Positions 1-5,686 of a DNA stretch of 5,686 bases are shown piece by piece. A program made the position numbers and the translations under genes. The notes beneath the pieces are model-generated. The model did no database searches, had not been told where the DNA came from, and saw nothing but the letters and a program-made list of their open reading frames with translations. Where the stretch lies: positions 1 through 5,686 of the forward strand of contig DATGIQ010000512.1 in assembly GCA_035295665.1 (NCBI GenBank), given 5' to 3'. The stretch's first letter is position 1, and every line of letters begins with the position of its first letter. Origin of the DNA: DATGIQ01 sp035295665. GTDB taxonomy: Bacteria; Planctomycetota; Planctomycetia; Gemmatales; Gemmataceae.

Positions 1-346
1 GGTCCTCAGTGTACATTCGCCGAACCCAAAAGTTGAGCTCGCTCGGCGTCGGCGAACGGTGCAGGATATCCATGAACAGTAGCGTGATGAATCCTTCCGG
101 TGTCGAACCGGCTTTGGTGTAGAATTCGGGACTTCCCAGGATCGTGGCGAGCACCTCATCCGCGGGAGTGCCCTGATTTAATTGGGCCGTCCAGGAAGCC
201 AGGCCGGAAGGATCCGCCTGACGGCCCAGGTACGTTCGATACCAGTAATCGACCAACGAGCTGGGATCGCCGTATACTTGAGCCCAGACCGCAGAAGGCG
301 TCAGCCAGACGAAGGCAACCGTATAAATCAGTACGAGGTAACGCAT
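1..346 (-). CDS. Secreted DUF4214 repeat protein, partial (C-terminus beyond window start)
   Basis: This reading frame starts at the ATG at 346-344 and stays open to the window edge, giving 115 residues of a longer protein. Residues 1-22 look like a signal peptide: a short basic start, a hydrophobic core and a plausible cleavage site after AVWA. Residues about 32-77 fit a DUF4214 unit, with the pattern YRTYLGRQADPSGLASW, then a Q-L-x-x-G-T segment and SPEFY. A second unit begins near residue 84 (FMDILHRSPTPSELNFWVRR) and is cut by the edge, so the domain is repeated. DUF4214 is found in extracellular and surface proteins, often beside calcium-binding modules; its biochemical role is unknown. 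The start is supported by AAAGGAG 11 bases upstream, inside the end of the EF-hand gene. Only 2 bases separate the two genes, so they are probably co-transcribed. Export and domain calls are fairly secure; the function is not known. Confidence 0.8.
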   Translation of the reverse strand, partial: MRYLVLIYTVAFVWLTPSAVWAQVYGDPSSLVDYWYRTYLGRQADPSGLASWTAQLNQGTPADEVLATILGSPEFYTKAGSTPEGFITLLFMDILHRSPTPSELNFWVRRMYTED

Positions 347-348
347 GG

Positions 349-1083
349 TTAGTGTTTCTCCTTTGGCGTCGCTTGGTTGGTACTCGTGGGGGAACCCGCC
401 GCCTTCTGTTCACGCCGTTCCTTCGCCGCCTTGAGGAGCTCGTCAAACGTGATGAAGCCATCCTTGTTCGTGTCGATCTTGTCAAAGTGTTCCTTGATAA
501 GGCCGCGCGCTTCCGTCTTACTGAGTTTGCCGTCCCTGTTCGAATCGAGCCGCTGGAAGACTTCCCGAACACGATCCTGGAGGAAGCGATCGGCTTCCGC
601 CTTCACCGCTTGGGCATCGATCTTGCCGTTCTTGCCCGTATCGAGCTTCCGCAGCATATCGTAGATCTTCTGCAAATCTTCCGTGCAGCCTTCGTCACAA
701 TCTGCCATTTCAATCAGAGTCCGCACGGAATCGGAAAGGTGGCGGGTGCGGCCGGCGTGGGGCGTGCGGCGGAGTTCGCGTAACTTGCCCTCGCTTTCGA
801 CCACCATCGCCTCGTCACCCGACTCGAACACATCGATGGCGACGACGCGCCCGGTCTCATCCAAGAGGCGGACGTCGCCGGTTAGCCGAAAGGTCCTCTC
901 GTGCGTGCTTCCCTTGTCGTCGGTGTACTTGACCGTAACCGCACCCGACTTGGGGTCGACTTTGGTAATCGTCACCTCCACCGGATTGGCACGGCTGGAA
1001 TCGTTTTTCGCCTTGTCATCGGCGTACACGCTGCCAGCCAGCAGGATCAACATCATCACGGCAGCGGGGATGGATCGTGGCAT
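349..1083 (-). CDS. Exported EF-hand calcium-binding protein with N-terminal beta-rich domain
   Basis: A 244-residue protein, probably exported: residues 1-21 form a signal peptide (MMLILLAGSVYA, then DD). Residues about 35-106 alternate short hydrophobic strands and turns (VEVTITKVDPKSGAVTVKY, later TFRLTGDVRLLD and VVAIDVFESGDEAMVV) and form a small beta domain; similar segments occur in other planctomycete exported proteins, but I cannot name the family. The C-terminal half is helical with EF-hand loops. Loop 180-191 (DSNRDGKLSKTE) and loop 204-215 (DTNKDGFITFDE) have all the usual ligands: D1, N3, D5, G6, S or T at 9 and E12. An earlier loop at 148-159 (DTGKNGKIDAQA) lacks the position-12 Glu and is probably degenerate. 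C129 and C133 could form a disulfide. The tail (221-244) is charged and low in complexity. The start has AAGGGAG 7 bases upstream. Calcium binding is well supported; the biological role is unknown. It heads a transcript with the DUF4214 gene. Confidence 0.88.
   Translation of the reverse strand: MPRSIPAAVMMLILLAGSVYADDKAKNDSSRANPVEVTITKVDPKSGAVTVKYTDDKGSTHERTFRLTGDVRLLDETGRVVAIDVFESGDEAMVVESEGKLRELRRTPHAGRTRHLSDSVRTLIEMADCDEGCTEDLQKIYDMLRKLDTGKNGKIDAQAVKAEADRFLQDRVREVFQRLDSNRDGKLSKTEARGLIKEHFDKIDTNKDGFITFDELLKAAKERREQKAAGSPTSTNQATPKEKH
358..364 (-). promoter_or_regulatory. Ribosome binding site of the DUF4214 gene
   Basis: AAAGGAG on the minus strand lies within the last codons of the EF-hand gene, 11 bases before the ATG at 346-344. 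Its position inside the upstream gene supports translation of both from one message. Confidence 0.65.
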
Positions 1084-1090
1084 GAGCTTA

Positions 1091-1097
1091 CTCCCTT
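1091..1097 (-). promoter_or_regulatory. Ribosome binding site of the EF-hand gene
   Basis: AAGGGAG on the minus strand ends 7 bases before the ATG at 1083-1081. It fixes this start and agrees with the signal peptide beginning there. Confidence 0.7.
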
Positions 1098-1117
1098 GTT
1101 GGGGTGTTGGAAGGATG

Positions 1118-1144
1118 AAGATACATCACCCTCTCCGTATGCAA
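1118..1144 (-). promoter_or_regulatory. Weak candidate promoter for the EF-hand/DUF4214 genes
   Basis: On the minus strand TTGCAT (1144-1139) is followed after 15 bases by TATCTT (1123-1118), with a TG just before the second box. The boxes match the sigma-70 consensus only partly and the spacer is short. The location, about 35 bases before the start codon, is suitable. This is a guess from pattern only. Confidence 0.22.
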
Positions 1145-1295
1145 ACGATGTGCCGCCTACGATCGGCATGACCCAGGGTCGCGTTTCCTTCAGAAGCCTC
1201 TTGGCAACCGCCTCTCCCCACGTTTTCCAAGCCCCAGTGATCAGCGGCTCACCGTGGACGTAATATGGGCAAAAGGGGTGCCGTACCGGCTCCAG

Positions 1296-1323
1296 TTGCA
1301 TTTCCTGACGCCGCCGGTATAGT
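1296..1323 (+). promoter_or_regulatory. Candidate sigma-70 promoter for the kdsD-kdsC transcript
   Basis: TTGCAT at 1296-1301 and TATAGT at 1318-1323 are separated by 16 bases. The -10 box matches the consensus at five of six positions, the -35 at three. Transcription would begin near 1330, leaving a leader of about 80 bases before the ATG at 1413. If correct, the upstream in-frame TTG at 1332 would be at the very 5' end of the message and an unlikely start. Confidence 0.4.
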
Positions 1324-1397
1324 CTCTGGGTTTGGCTGCATGCCATGCGGCCGCCGGATGCCCCCGATTGGGTGGCCCAGCTTCGCCCGGTAGAGCC

Positions 1398-1402
1398 AAG
1401 GA
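1398..1402 (+). promoter_or_regulatory. Ribosome binding site that selects the kdsD start
   Basis: AAGGA lies 10 bases before the ATG at 1413. The frame is open further upstream to a TTG at 1332, but the extra 27 residues have no family similarity that I recognise, so this site favours 1413. Confidence 0.55.
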
Positions 1403-1412
1403 TGTGCTCATC

Positions 1413-2450
1413 ATGGTGCCGATCCACGATCTGATTCCCATTGGACCAACAGCAGACCGGCTGGAGTACGCCCGCCAGGTCGTCCGTGCGGAAGCGGCCG
1501 CATTGGAGCTGGTGGCCAAGCGGCTCGATGCCTCCTTCCTTCGTGCCGTCGACCTCTTTTACCAGTGTGCGGGACGGATCGCGGTCACCGGCACCGGGAA
1601 GTCCGCCGACGTTGGCCAAAAGATTGTCGGCACCCTCAATTCCACGGGGAGCCGGGCGTACCTGCTCGACGCCACCCGGGCCATGCATGGCGACTTGGGA
1701 ATGGTCCATGCCGATGACGTGATCTTGGCGCTGTCCCATAGCGGCGAAAGTGAAGAAATCGTCCGGCTGCTCGGGCCACTGCGTGCCTTGGCCGCGGCCC
1801 TGGTGGCGCTGACCGGCAACGGCGCGAGCACCCTCGCTCGCCAGGCCGATGTCGCCATCGTCTTCGGGCCGGTGGAGGAAGTCTGCCCGCTCGGCTTGGC
1901 TCCGAGCACCAGCACCACCGCGATGATGGCTGTGGGCGATGCGCTTGCCTTTGTGCTCAGTCGCATGCGCGGATTCACGCATGAGGACTTTGCCCGCTTC
2001 CACCCGGCCGGCAGCCTGGGTCGCAAATTGCTCAACGTCGACGCCCTCATGCGCCGGGGCGACGATCTCCGCTTGGCCTCGGCCACCGATACGGTGCGCG
2101 AGGTCTTTGCCCAGGTCCGCCGCCGCGGCCGGCGCACCGGAGCGATCATGTTGGTGGATGCAATGGGTCGGCTCTGTGGCCTGTTCACCGACAGCGACCT
2201 CGCCCGGCTCTTCGAACAGCGGCAGGATGCGGCCCTGGATCGGTCCATTGCCGAGGTGATGACTCCCAGTCCACTCACGGTGCCCCTGGGGAGTCGAGTG
2301 CTCGATGCCGTGGAAATCCTCCGGCGGCATCGCATCAGCGAGCTTCCGGTCGTCGATGCTGCCGGACGCCCGATCGGTCTGCTCGATATCACCGACGTGA
2401 TCGGCCTGCTTCCCGCCGAAGAAGTGCCAGCGCTGAGCCAGGTGGCCTGA
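1413..2450 (+). CDS. kdsD: D-arabinose 5-phosphate isomerase (KpsF/GutQ family), SIS plus two CBS domains
   Basis: The enzyme interconverts D-ribulose 5-phosphate and D-arabinose 5-phosphate, the first committed step toward Kdo, in the cytoplasm. The chosen start gives 345 residues, close to the family norm (E. coli KdsD is 328). The SIS domain covers about 45-185, with GTGKS at 60-64, HGDLGM at 92-97, the sugar-phosphate loop SHSGES at 108-113 and LAPSTSTT at 162-169. By motif alignment with E. coli KdsD (K59, E111, E152, H193), the catalytic residues are K63, E112, E156 (in EEVCP) and H197 (in FHPAGSLGRKLL); all are present. Two CBS domains follow at about 213-272 and 283-338, the second with HRISELPVVD; in this family they are thought to be regulatory. 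The gene ends one base before kdsC, so the two are almost certainly co-transcribed. A paralogue such as GutQ is possible in principle, but the kdsC neighbour argues for the Kdo role. Confidence 0.95.
   Translation: MVPIHDLIPIGPTADRLEYARQVVRAEAAALELVAKRLDASFLRAVDLFYQCAGRIAVTGTGKSADVGQKIVGTLNSTGSRAYLLDATRAMHGDLGMVHADDVILALSHSGESEEIVRLLGPLRALAAALVALTGNGASTLARQADVAIVFGPVEEVCPLGLAPSTSTTAMMAVGDALAFVLSRMRGFTHEDFARFHPAGSLGRKLLNVDALMRRGDDLRLASATDTVREVFAQVRRRGRRTGAIMLVDAMGRLCGLFTDSDLARLFEQRQDAALDRSIAEVMTPSPLTVPLGSRVLDAVEILRRHRISELPVVDAAGRPIGLLDITDVIGLLPAEEVPALSQVA
2440..2445 (+). promoter_or_regulatory. Ribosome binding site of kdsC inside the end of kdsD
   Basis: AGGTGG lies 6 bases before the ATG at 2452 and within the last codons of kdsD. 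It favours this ATG over the in-frame ATG at 2461, which would be 15 bases away. Confidence 0.5.
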
Positions 2451-2451
2451 C

Positions 2452-2964
2452 ATGACGCACATGCCGTTATCGCAACGTTGCCTGGCGATCGAGCTGCTCC
2501 TGCTCGATGTGGACGGCGTTCTCACCGATGGCGGGATCATCTACGGCGACGACGGCCGGGAATGGAAAGTCTTCCACGTCCGCGATGGCTCGGGGCTAAA
2601 GCTTTGGCACCTGGCGGGTAAACGCTCCGCCGTCATCAGTGGCCGCAGCTCGACCGTGGTGGATGTGCGGGCCGCGGAACTGGGTGTGTCGTTGGTGCTT
2701 CAGGGCGCTGCCGACAAGCGGCCAGCCTATCAGCGGGTGTTGACCGAGATGGGCGTACGGTCGGAACAGGTCTGTTATATCGCTGATGATGTGCCGGATT
2801 TGCCGATTCTGCGCGACTGCGGTTTGGCGGTCGCGGTCGCAGACGCCTGCCCCGAGGTGCGCTCGGCTGCCGACTACATCACGCTCACTCCCGGAGGCCG
2901 GGGTGCCGTCCGGGAAACGGTCGAGTTAATCTTGCGCTGCCAGAACCGCTGGCCTAGTTTTTGA
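2452..2964 (+). CDS. kdsC: 3-deoxy-D-manno-octulosonate 8-phosphate phosphatase (HAD superfamily)
   Basis: KdsC removes the phosphate from Kdo 8-phosphate to give free Kdo, which is then activated and added to lipid A. The 170 residues match the small cap-less HAD phosphatases of this family (E. coli KdsC is 188). Motif I is DVDGVLTDG, with nucleophile D19 and acid/base D21. Motif II is S63 in VISGRSS, motif III is K89 in GAADKRPAY, and motif IV is D112-D113 with D116 in ADDVPDLP; the more usual Gly before the Asp pair is Ala here. The family signature near the C-terminus, GGRGAVRE at about 148-155, is intact and normally contributes to the active site across subunits in the tetramer. It follows kdsD by one base and precedes the large Lpt-like gene by 84 bases, the arrangement seen in the enterobacterial kds-lpt cluster. 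The 8-phosphate specificity is inferred from motifs and context. Confidence 0.95.
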   Translation: MTHMPLSQRCLAIELLLLDVDGVLTDGGIIYGDDGREWKVFHVRDGSGLKLWHLAGKRSAVISGRSSTVVDVRAAELGVSLVLQGAADKRPAYQRVLTEMGVRSEQVCYIADDVPDLPILRDCGLAVAVADACPEVRSAADYITLTPGGRGAVRETVELILRCQNRWPSF

Positions 2965-2985
2965 TTGGTGAATGCGGTTGATCGA

Positions 2986-3011
2986 GCCCTTCGTTATTTT
3001 TCGAGGAGGGC
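2986..3011 (+). promoter_or_regulatory. Possible hairpin covering a strong Shine-Dalgarno sequence
   Basis: GCCCTTC (2986-2992) can pair with GAGGGGC-like sequence at 3005-3011 (GGAGGGC) through seven pairs, one of them G-U, around a 12-base loop rich in T. The 3' arm contains most of GAGGAGGG (3003-3010), the best Shine-Dalgarno match in this gap. The structure could limit translation of the downstream gene. It has no T-run after the stem, so it does not look like a terminator. Energetic support was not calculated. Confidence 0.25.
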
Positions 3012-3048
3012 AAGCCGATCCTCATGAATCACCAGCCAAAAAACAACA

Positions 3049-5686
3049 ATGGAGATGGCCGTGTGGACTCCGAAACGTGTCCTTCTGCTCGCGCTCGGCT
3101 TTGCCCTGTTCTCCGCAGCCTACCTGGTCTACGCCCATTTCCTAGGCGGCATTAATGGCCTGCCGCCGCTGCCGGAGGATTATGGTCCCATGATTGTGGG
3201 GGACAATCCTCCGATCTTGCCGGAAAAGCAGGAAAACGAAGCGGATCACAAGCTGCGGATCGCGTTCGGTACGGATTGCGATGAAGTCAAGAACCGCAAC
3301 ATCAAGGTCGAGCTACAGTCGCGCGGCATGGTCCTGGCAGCACAGGAGATCAAATTCACTTCAGATGGTCGGGTCAAGTTGATGCCGTTCAGCCTGGCCA
3401 TCTTCGGCAAAGATGGCGACGCGGAGAAGTTCCCCGAAATCAACACCGTCCAGTGTCACGAGGCCACGCTGACATTCGACAAGCCGGTCAACAACATCGC
3501 CGAAATGGCCAATCGCAAAATCACGGGCGGGGAGCTGTTCGGCGATATCCATATCATCAACAACCGCCGGACGCCCCAGCGCGATGATGACCTGTCGTTA
3601 TTAACGCAAGGTCCGCTGTATTACGAGGAATCGCTGCACCGCGTGTGGACCGGGGCTGACATCGAGGTAATGGATCTCCAGAGCAAGCCCAAGCCGATGG
3701 ATATCCGCGGCACGCGGATGCATCTTTATCTTGCGTCGGATAATAAGGCCGGCTCCCCTGCCCCCGCACCCCCGTCGCCGGCCAAAGCAAACTCGTCGAT
3801 GAAAGTCGAGCGGATCGAGATTGAACGCGATGTGGTGATGAACCTCTGGGTGGATGCCCAGTCCGGTTTCCTGGGTGGCGGCAAGGAGGCGAAGGAGCCG
3901 GGAAAAGCGGCACCGGCGCAACCGGAAACGGCCCCGGCGGAGAAGGCGAAGGTGATGATCACGACCCAGGGACCGTTCCGCTACGACTTGCTCACCGACC
4001 GCGCCACCTTCGACATCTCACACCATTCCGGTCCCGGACCCAACGTCGTGAAGGTGGAACGCTTTCACGAGCTGGAAGAAAAATACGATCGCCTCGAGTG
4101 TGATCACCTCGAAATCCAATTCCAGCGGAAAAACGGTTCCGCCGCGCCGGCTGCGCGAAACGAGCCGGGAGAGGGACTCGACATCGAAACCGTCCGGGCC
4201 ACCGGTAAGGATGTCGTGTTGACCTCGGACGCGGAAGTGCTCGACGCCCACGGCAACGACTTTTTCCACGACAAGAAAACGCGCCTGAGCATCCTCAAGG
4301 GCCAGCCGCGGATGTGGGCTCTCAAGGATGGCAACGAAATTGAAGCTCCCGAATTGCAGTTGCTGGATGTCAAAGGCGCGCAGCAAGCGACGGCCCTGGG
4401 CGAGGGCCATATCCGAATGCTGGACAAGAAAACCGGGGAGCGGCCGCTCGAGGCTCACTGGAAAAAGAAACTGGTTTATGGCAAGGACGGTCCGCACGAT
4501 CTCTTGGCGTTGACGGGCAGCGCATCCTTTGTGGACCACGAGCACGCGCAGGAGTTACACGCCCAGCAGCTCAAGGTGTGGTTGGAATCCTCCAAGGAAG
4601 GGAAGCCGCCGCCCGGCGCCGATCCGCAACGGCCGTCGCCCCATCACGTAGATGCACTGGGGCAAGTTCGGGCGGTGGCCCCCAACATGCGCGTCCACGA
4701 CACCGATCATCTGGAACTCTGGTTCAAGGATGTACCTCCGACGGCGCCGTTGCCCCCCGCGCCGTCAACCCAGGTGGCCATGCCGCCCGAGAAAAGTCTG
4801 GACCCGCCCGGCAACCAGGGAGAACGGCGGACCGGAGATGTGCGCGAAACGACTGCTCCGCCAAAGCAGGGCGAGCAGGCCGGGACCATGCCTGCTCCAA
4901 CGGGAGCCACGCCCACGACGGCAGCCCCCAAAGCAGCGCCGGCTACTGCACCGACGGATCCGGCCAAGCCAAAGAACCCCATGGACCTGAGTGCCCGCGA
5001 GGTGGTGGCCTATGTCCTTCGGACCGGAACCAAGAACGAGCTGGACAAGCTCACGTGTCTGGGGAGCGTCCGCGTCGTGCAAGAGCCTGCTGGACCGGAC
5101 GACAAGGGGGTCGATATTCGCGGCGAGAAGCTAAACATGGTGCGGCAAGCGGACGGCAATATCCTCATGGTGCAAGGGGACTATGCTCAGGTTCAGCTCG
5201 ACAAGTTGTTCATCGTGGGACCGGATATCACGATCGATCAAACGACGAACGAAGCGTGGACGCGCACCCTGGGCGTGATGCGTCTCCCGAGCAACACCGC
5301 CCTGGGCGGGACGAAGCTGACGCAGCCGGCCGACACGAAGACCGCCCCACCAGCCGATGTCACGATTTATTGGCAGGAGCGGATGTTTTTCGACGGCAAG
5401 GTTGCCCGGTTCGAGGGCGGCGTCCGAGCGGAGCAGAACAACGGCCATCTGGCATGCAATACGATGCAAGTGACCTTGAATCGGCGGGTCTCCTTCCGCG
5501 ATGGAGACAAGGACAAGCAGCCTGCCAAGGTGGAGCATGTCATTTGTGATGGGAGTGTCTGGGTCGAGGATTCCAAGCAGGAAGATTCCCGGATTGTCGC
5601 CTTCGAGCGGATCGATTGTCCGGAGCTGGCCATGGATAACGACGAAGAGAAGGACAACAGTGAGGTGAATGCACCTGGTCCCGGGA
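3049..5686 (+). CDS. Very large LptA/LptC (OstA)-like periplasmic protein with N-terminal membrane anchor, partial
   Basis: The frame stays open to the window end, giving at least 879 residues. Residues 9-30 (VLLLALGFALFSAAYLVYA) form one membrane segment after a basic start, as in LptC; cleavage after A29 is also possible. Residues about 67-230 are beta-rich and include NNRRTPQRDDDL and GPLYYEES, which resemble conserved segments of large planctomycete proteins as I recall them. Later comes a series of OstA/LptA-type strand pairs with the pattern x-A/C-x-G-x-V followed by A/C-x-x-L-x-hydrophobic: near 381-440, 446-460, 485-513, 533-559, 667-697, 779-810 and 827-863. Pro/Ala/Lys-rich insertions lie at about 235-250, 277-300, 362-376 and 517-530, with a long one at 562-645. 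E. coli LptC and LptA are each under 200 residues, so this is far larger. It is inferred to bind or bridge lipopolysaccharide between inner and outer membrane, based on fold-like repeats and the kdsD-kdsC neighbours. An in-frame TGA at 3025-3027 limits the start to ATG 3049, ATG 3055 or GTG 3061; GGAG lies 6 bases before the GTG. The exact start is uncertain. Confidence 0.82.
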   Translation, partial: MEMAVWTPKRVLLLALGFALFSAAYLVYAHFLGGINGLPPLPEDYGPMIVGDNPPILPEKQENEADHKLRIAFGTDCDEVKNRNIKVELQSRGMVLAAQEIKFTSDGRVKLMPFSLAIFGKDGDAEKFPEINTVQCHEATLTFDKPVNNIAEMANRKITGGELFGDIHIINNRRTPQRDDDLSLLTQGPLYYEESLHRVWTGADIEVMDLQSKPKPMDIRGTRMHLYLASDNKAGSPAPAPPSPAKANSSMKVERIEIERDVVMNLWVDAQSGFLGGGKEAKEPGKAAPAQPETAPAEKAKVMITTQGPFRYDLLTDRATFDISHHSGPGPNVVKVERFHELEEKYDRLECDHLEIQFQRKNGSAAPAARNEPGEGLDIETVRATGKDVVLTSDAEVLDAHGNDFFHDKKTRLSILKGQPRMWALKDGNEIEAPELQLLDVKGAQQATALGEGHIRMLDKKTGERPLEAHWKKKLVYGKDGPHDLLALTGSASFVDHEHAQELHAQQLKVWLESSKEGKPPPGADPQRPSPHHVDALGQVRAVAPNMRVHDTDHLELWFKDVPPTAPLPPAPSTQVAMPPEKSLDPPGNQGERRTGDVRETTAPPKQGEQAGTMPAPTGATPTTAAPKAAPATAPTDPAKPKNPMDLSAREVVAYVLRTGTKNELDKLTCLGSVRVVQEPAGPDDKGVDIRGEKLNMVRQADGNILMVQGDYAQVQLDKLFIVGPDITIDQTTNEAWTRTLGVMRLPSNTALGGTKLTQPADTKTAPPADVTIYWQERMFFDGKVARFEGGVRAEQNNGHLACNTMQVTLNRRVSFRDGDKDKQPAKVEHVICDGSVWVEDSKQEDSRIVAFERIDCPELAMDNDEEKDNSEVNAPGPG

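Larger units (their letters stand above)
1084..1412. other. Divergent intergenic region between the EF-hand gene and kdsD
   Basis: About 330 bases separate the two divergent starts. Frames running through here on both strands are extensions of noncoding shadows and have no recognisable domains or supported starts. The region contains candidate promoters for each direction and a short perfect inverted repeat, GCCG-TAC-CGGC, at 1280-1290, just before the candidate kdsD -35 box. That repeat is short enough to occur by chance. No tRNA, riboswitch or clear rho-independent terminator was seen. Confidence 0.6.

Noticed and set aside
100..783. Plus-strand open frame of 227 codons opposite the EF-hand and DUF4214 genes
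   Set aside because: Both opposing genes have signal peptides, ribosome sites and recognisable domains; this frame spans across both of them and has none.
1157..1260. Protein-like stretch on the minus strand in the intergenic region (YYVHGEPLITGAWKTWG)
   Set aside because: It reads more like protein than its surroundings, but it has no start or ribosome site of its own, no family that I recognise, and no marked third-position base bias. A decayed gene fragment cannot be excluded.
1332..1412. Upstream TTG start that would lengthen KdsD by 27 residues
   Set aside because: The added residues are Ala/Gly/Pro-rich without family similarity, the TTG lies next to the candidate transcription start, and ATG 1413 has AAGGA at suitable spacing.
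1056..2540. Long open frame of 494 codons on the minus strand opposite kdsD
   Set aside because: It lies antisense to the well-supported kdsD gene, shows no recognisable domain, and is the kind of open frame that GC-rich codon use creates on the opposite strand.
2968..3027. Tiny 19-codon frame from GTG 2968 to TGA 3027, in the same frame as kdsC and the large gene
   Set aside because: It has no ribosome site or recognisable content. Readthrough from kdsC into the large gene would need two stop codons to be bypassed, for which there is no signal.
4018..4545. Minus-strand open frame of 175 codons opposite the large gene
   Set aside because: The opposite strand here encodes clear OstA-like beta units; this frame is a mirror of that coding pattern without a supported start.
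4578..5549. Open frame of 323 codons on the plus strand within the large Lpt-like gene
   Set aside because: It overlaps the main frame completely, is composed mostly of Arg, Gly, Ala and Ser as expected of a shifted GC-rich frame, and contains no domain.

Overview
The window looks like a piece of a planctomycete chromosome, perhaps from the Gemmatales. It is moderately GC-rich. It carries secreted EF-hand and DUF4214 proteins of a kind common in that group, and a very large LptA/OstA-like protein with Pro/Ala-rich insertions that resembles large planctomycete proteins. The taxon is an inference from protein style, since no marker gene is present.

Left part, minus strand (1-1083): two closely linked genes read toward the window start. 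The first (349-1083) encodes an exported protein with a small beta-rich domain followed by EF-hand calcium-binding loops. The second (starts at 346, runs off the left edge) encodes an exported protein with DUF4214 repeats. Only 2 bases separate them, so they are probably one transcript.

Middle (1084-1412): a divergent intergenic region of about 330 bases with no convincing gene. It holds candidate promoters for both directions.

Right part, plus strand (1413-5686): kdsD (arabinose-5-phosphate isomerase), kdsC (Kdo-8-phosphate phosphatase) one base later, and, after 84 bases, a large open gene of at least 879 codons that leaves the window on the right. The large protein has one N-terminal membrane anchor and many beta-strand units of the LptA/OstA type. 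The order matches the enterobacterial kdsD-kdsC-lptC-lptA-lptB cluster, except that one long polypeptide sits where lptC and lptA would be. KdsD and KdsC supply early steps of Kdo, the inner-core sugar of lipopolysaccharide. The large protein is inferred to act in moving lipopolysaccharide across the periplasm. All catalytic residues that could be checked in KdsD and KdsC are present.

The most notable points are the oversized Lpt-like protein in the kds context, an ambiguous translation start for it (a strong Shine-Dalgarno sequence and an ATG one base out of frame across a run of six A), and the coupled EF-hand/DUF4214 secreted pair. No RNA genes, mobile elements, CRISPR arrays or insertion sequences were seen.
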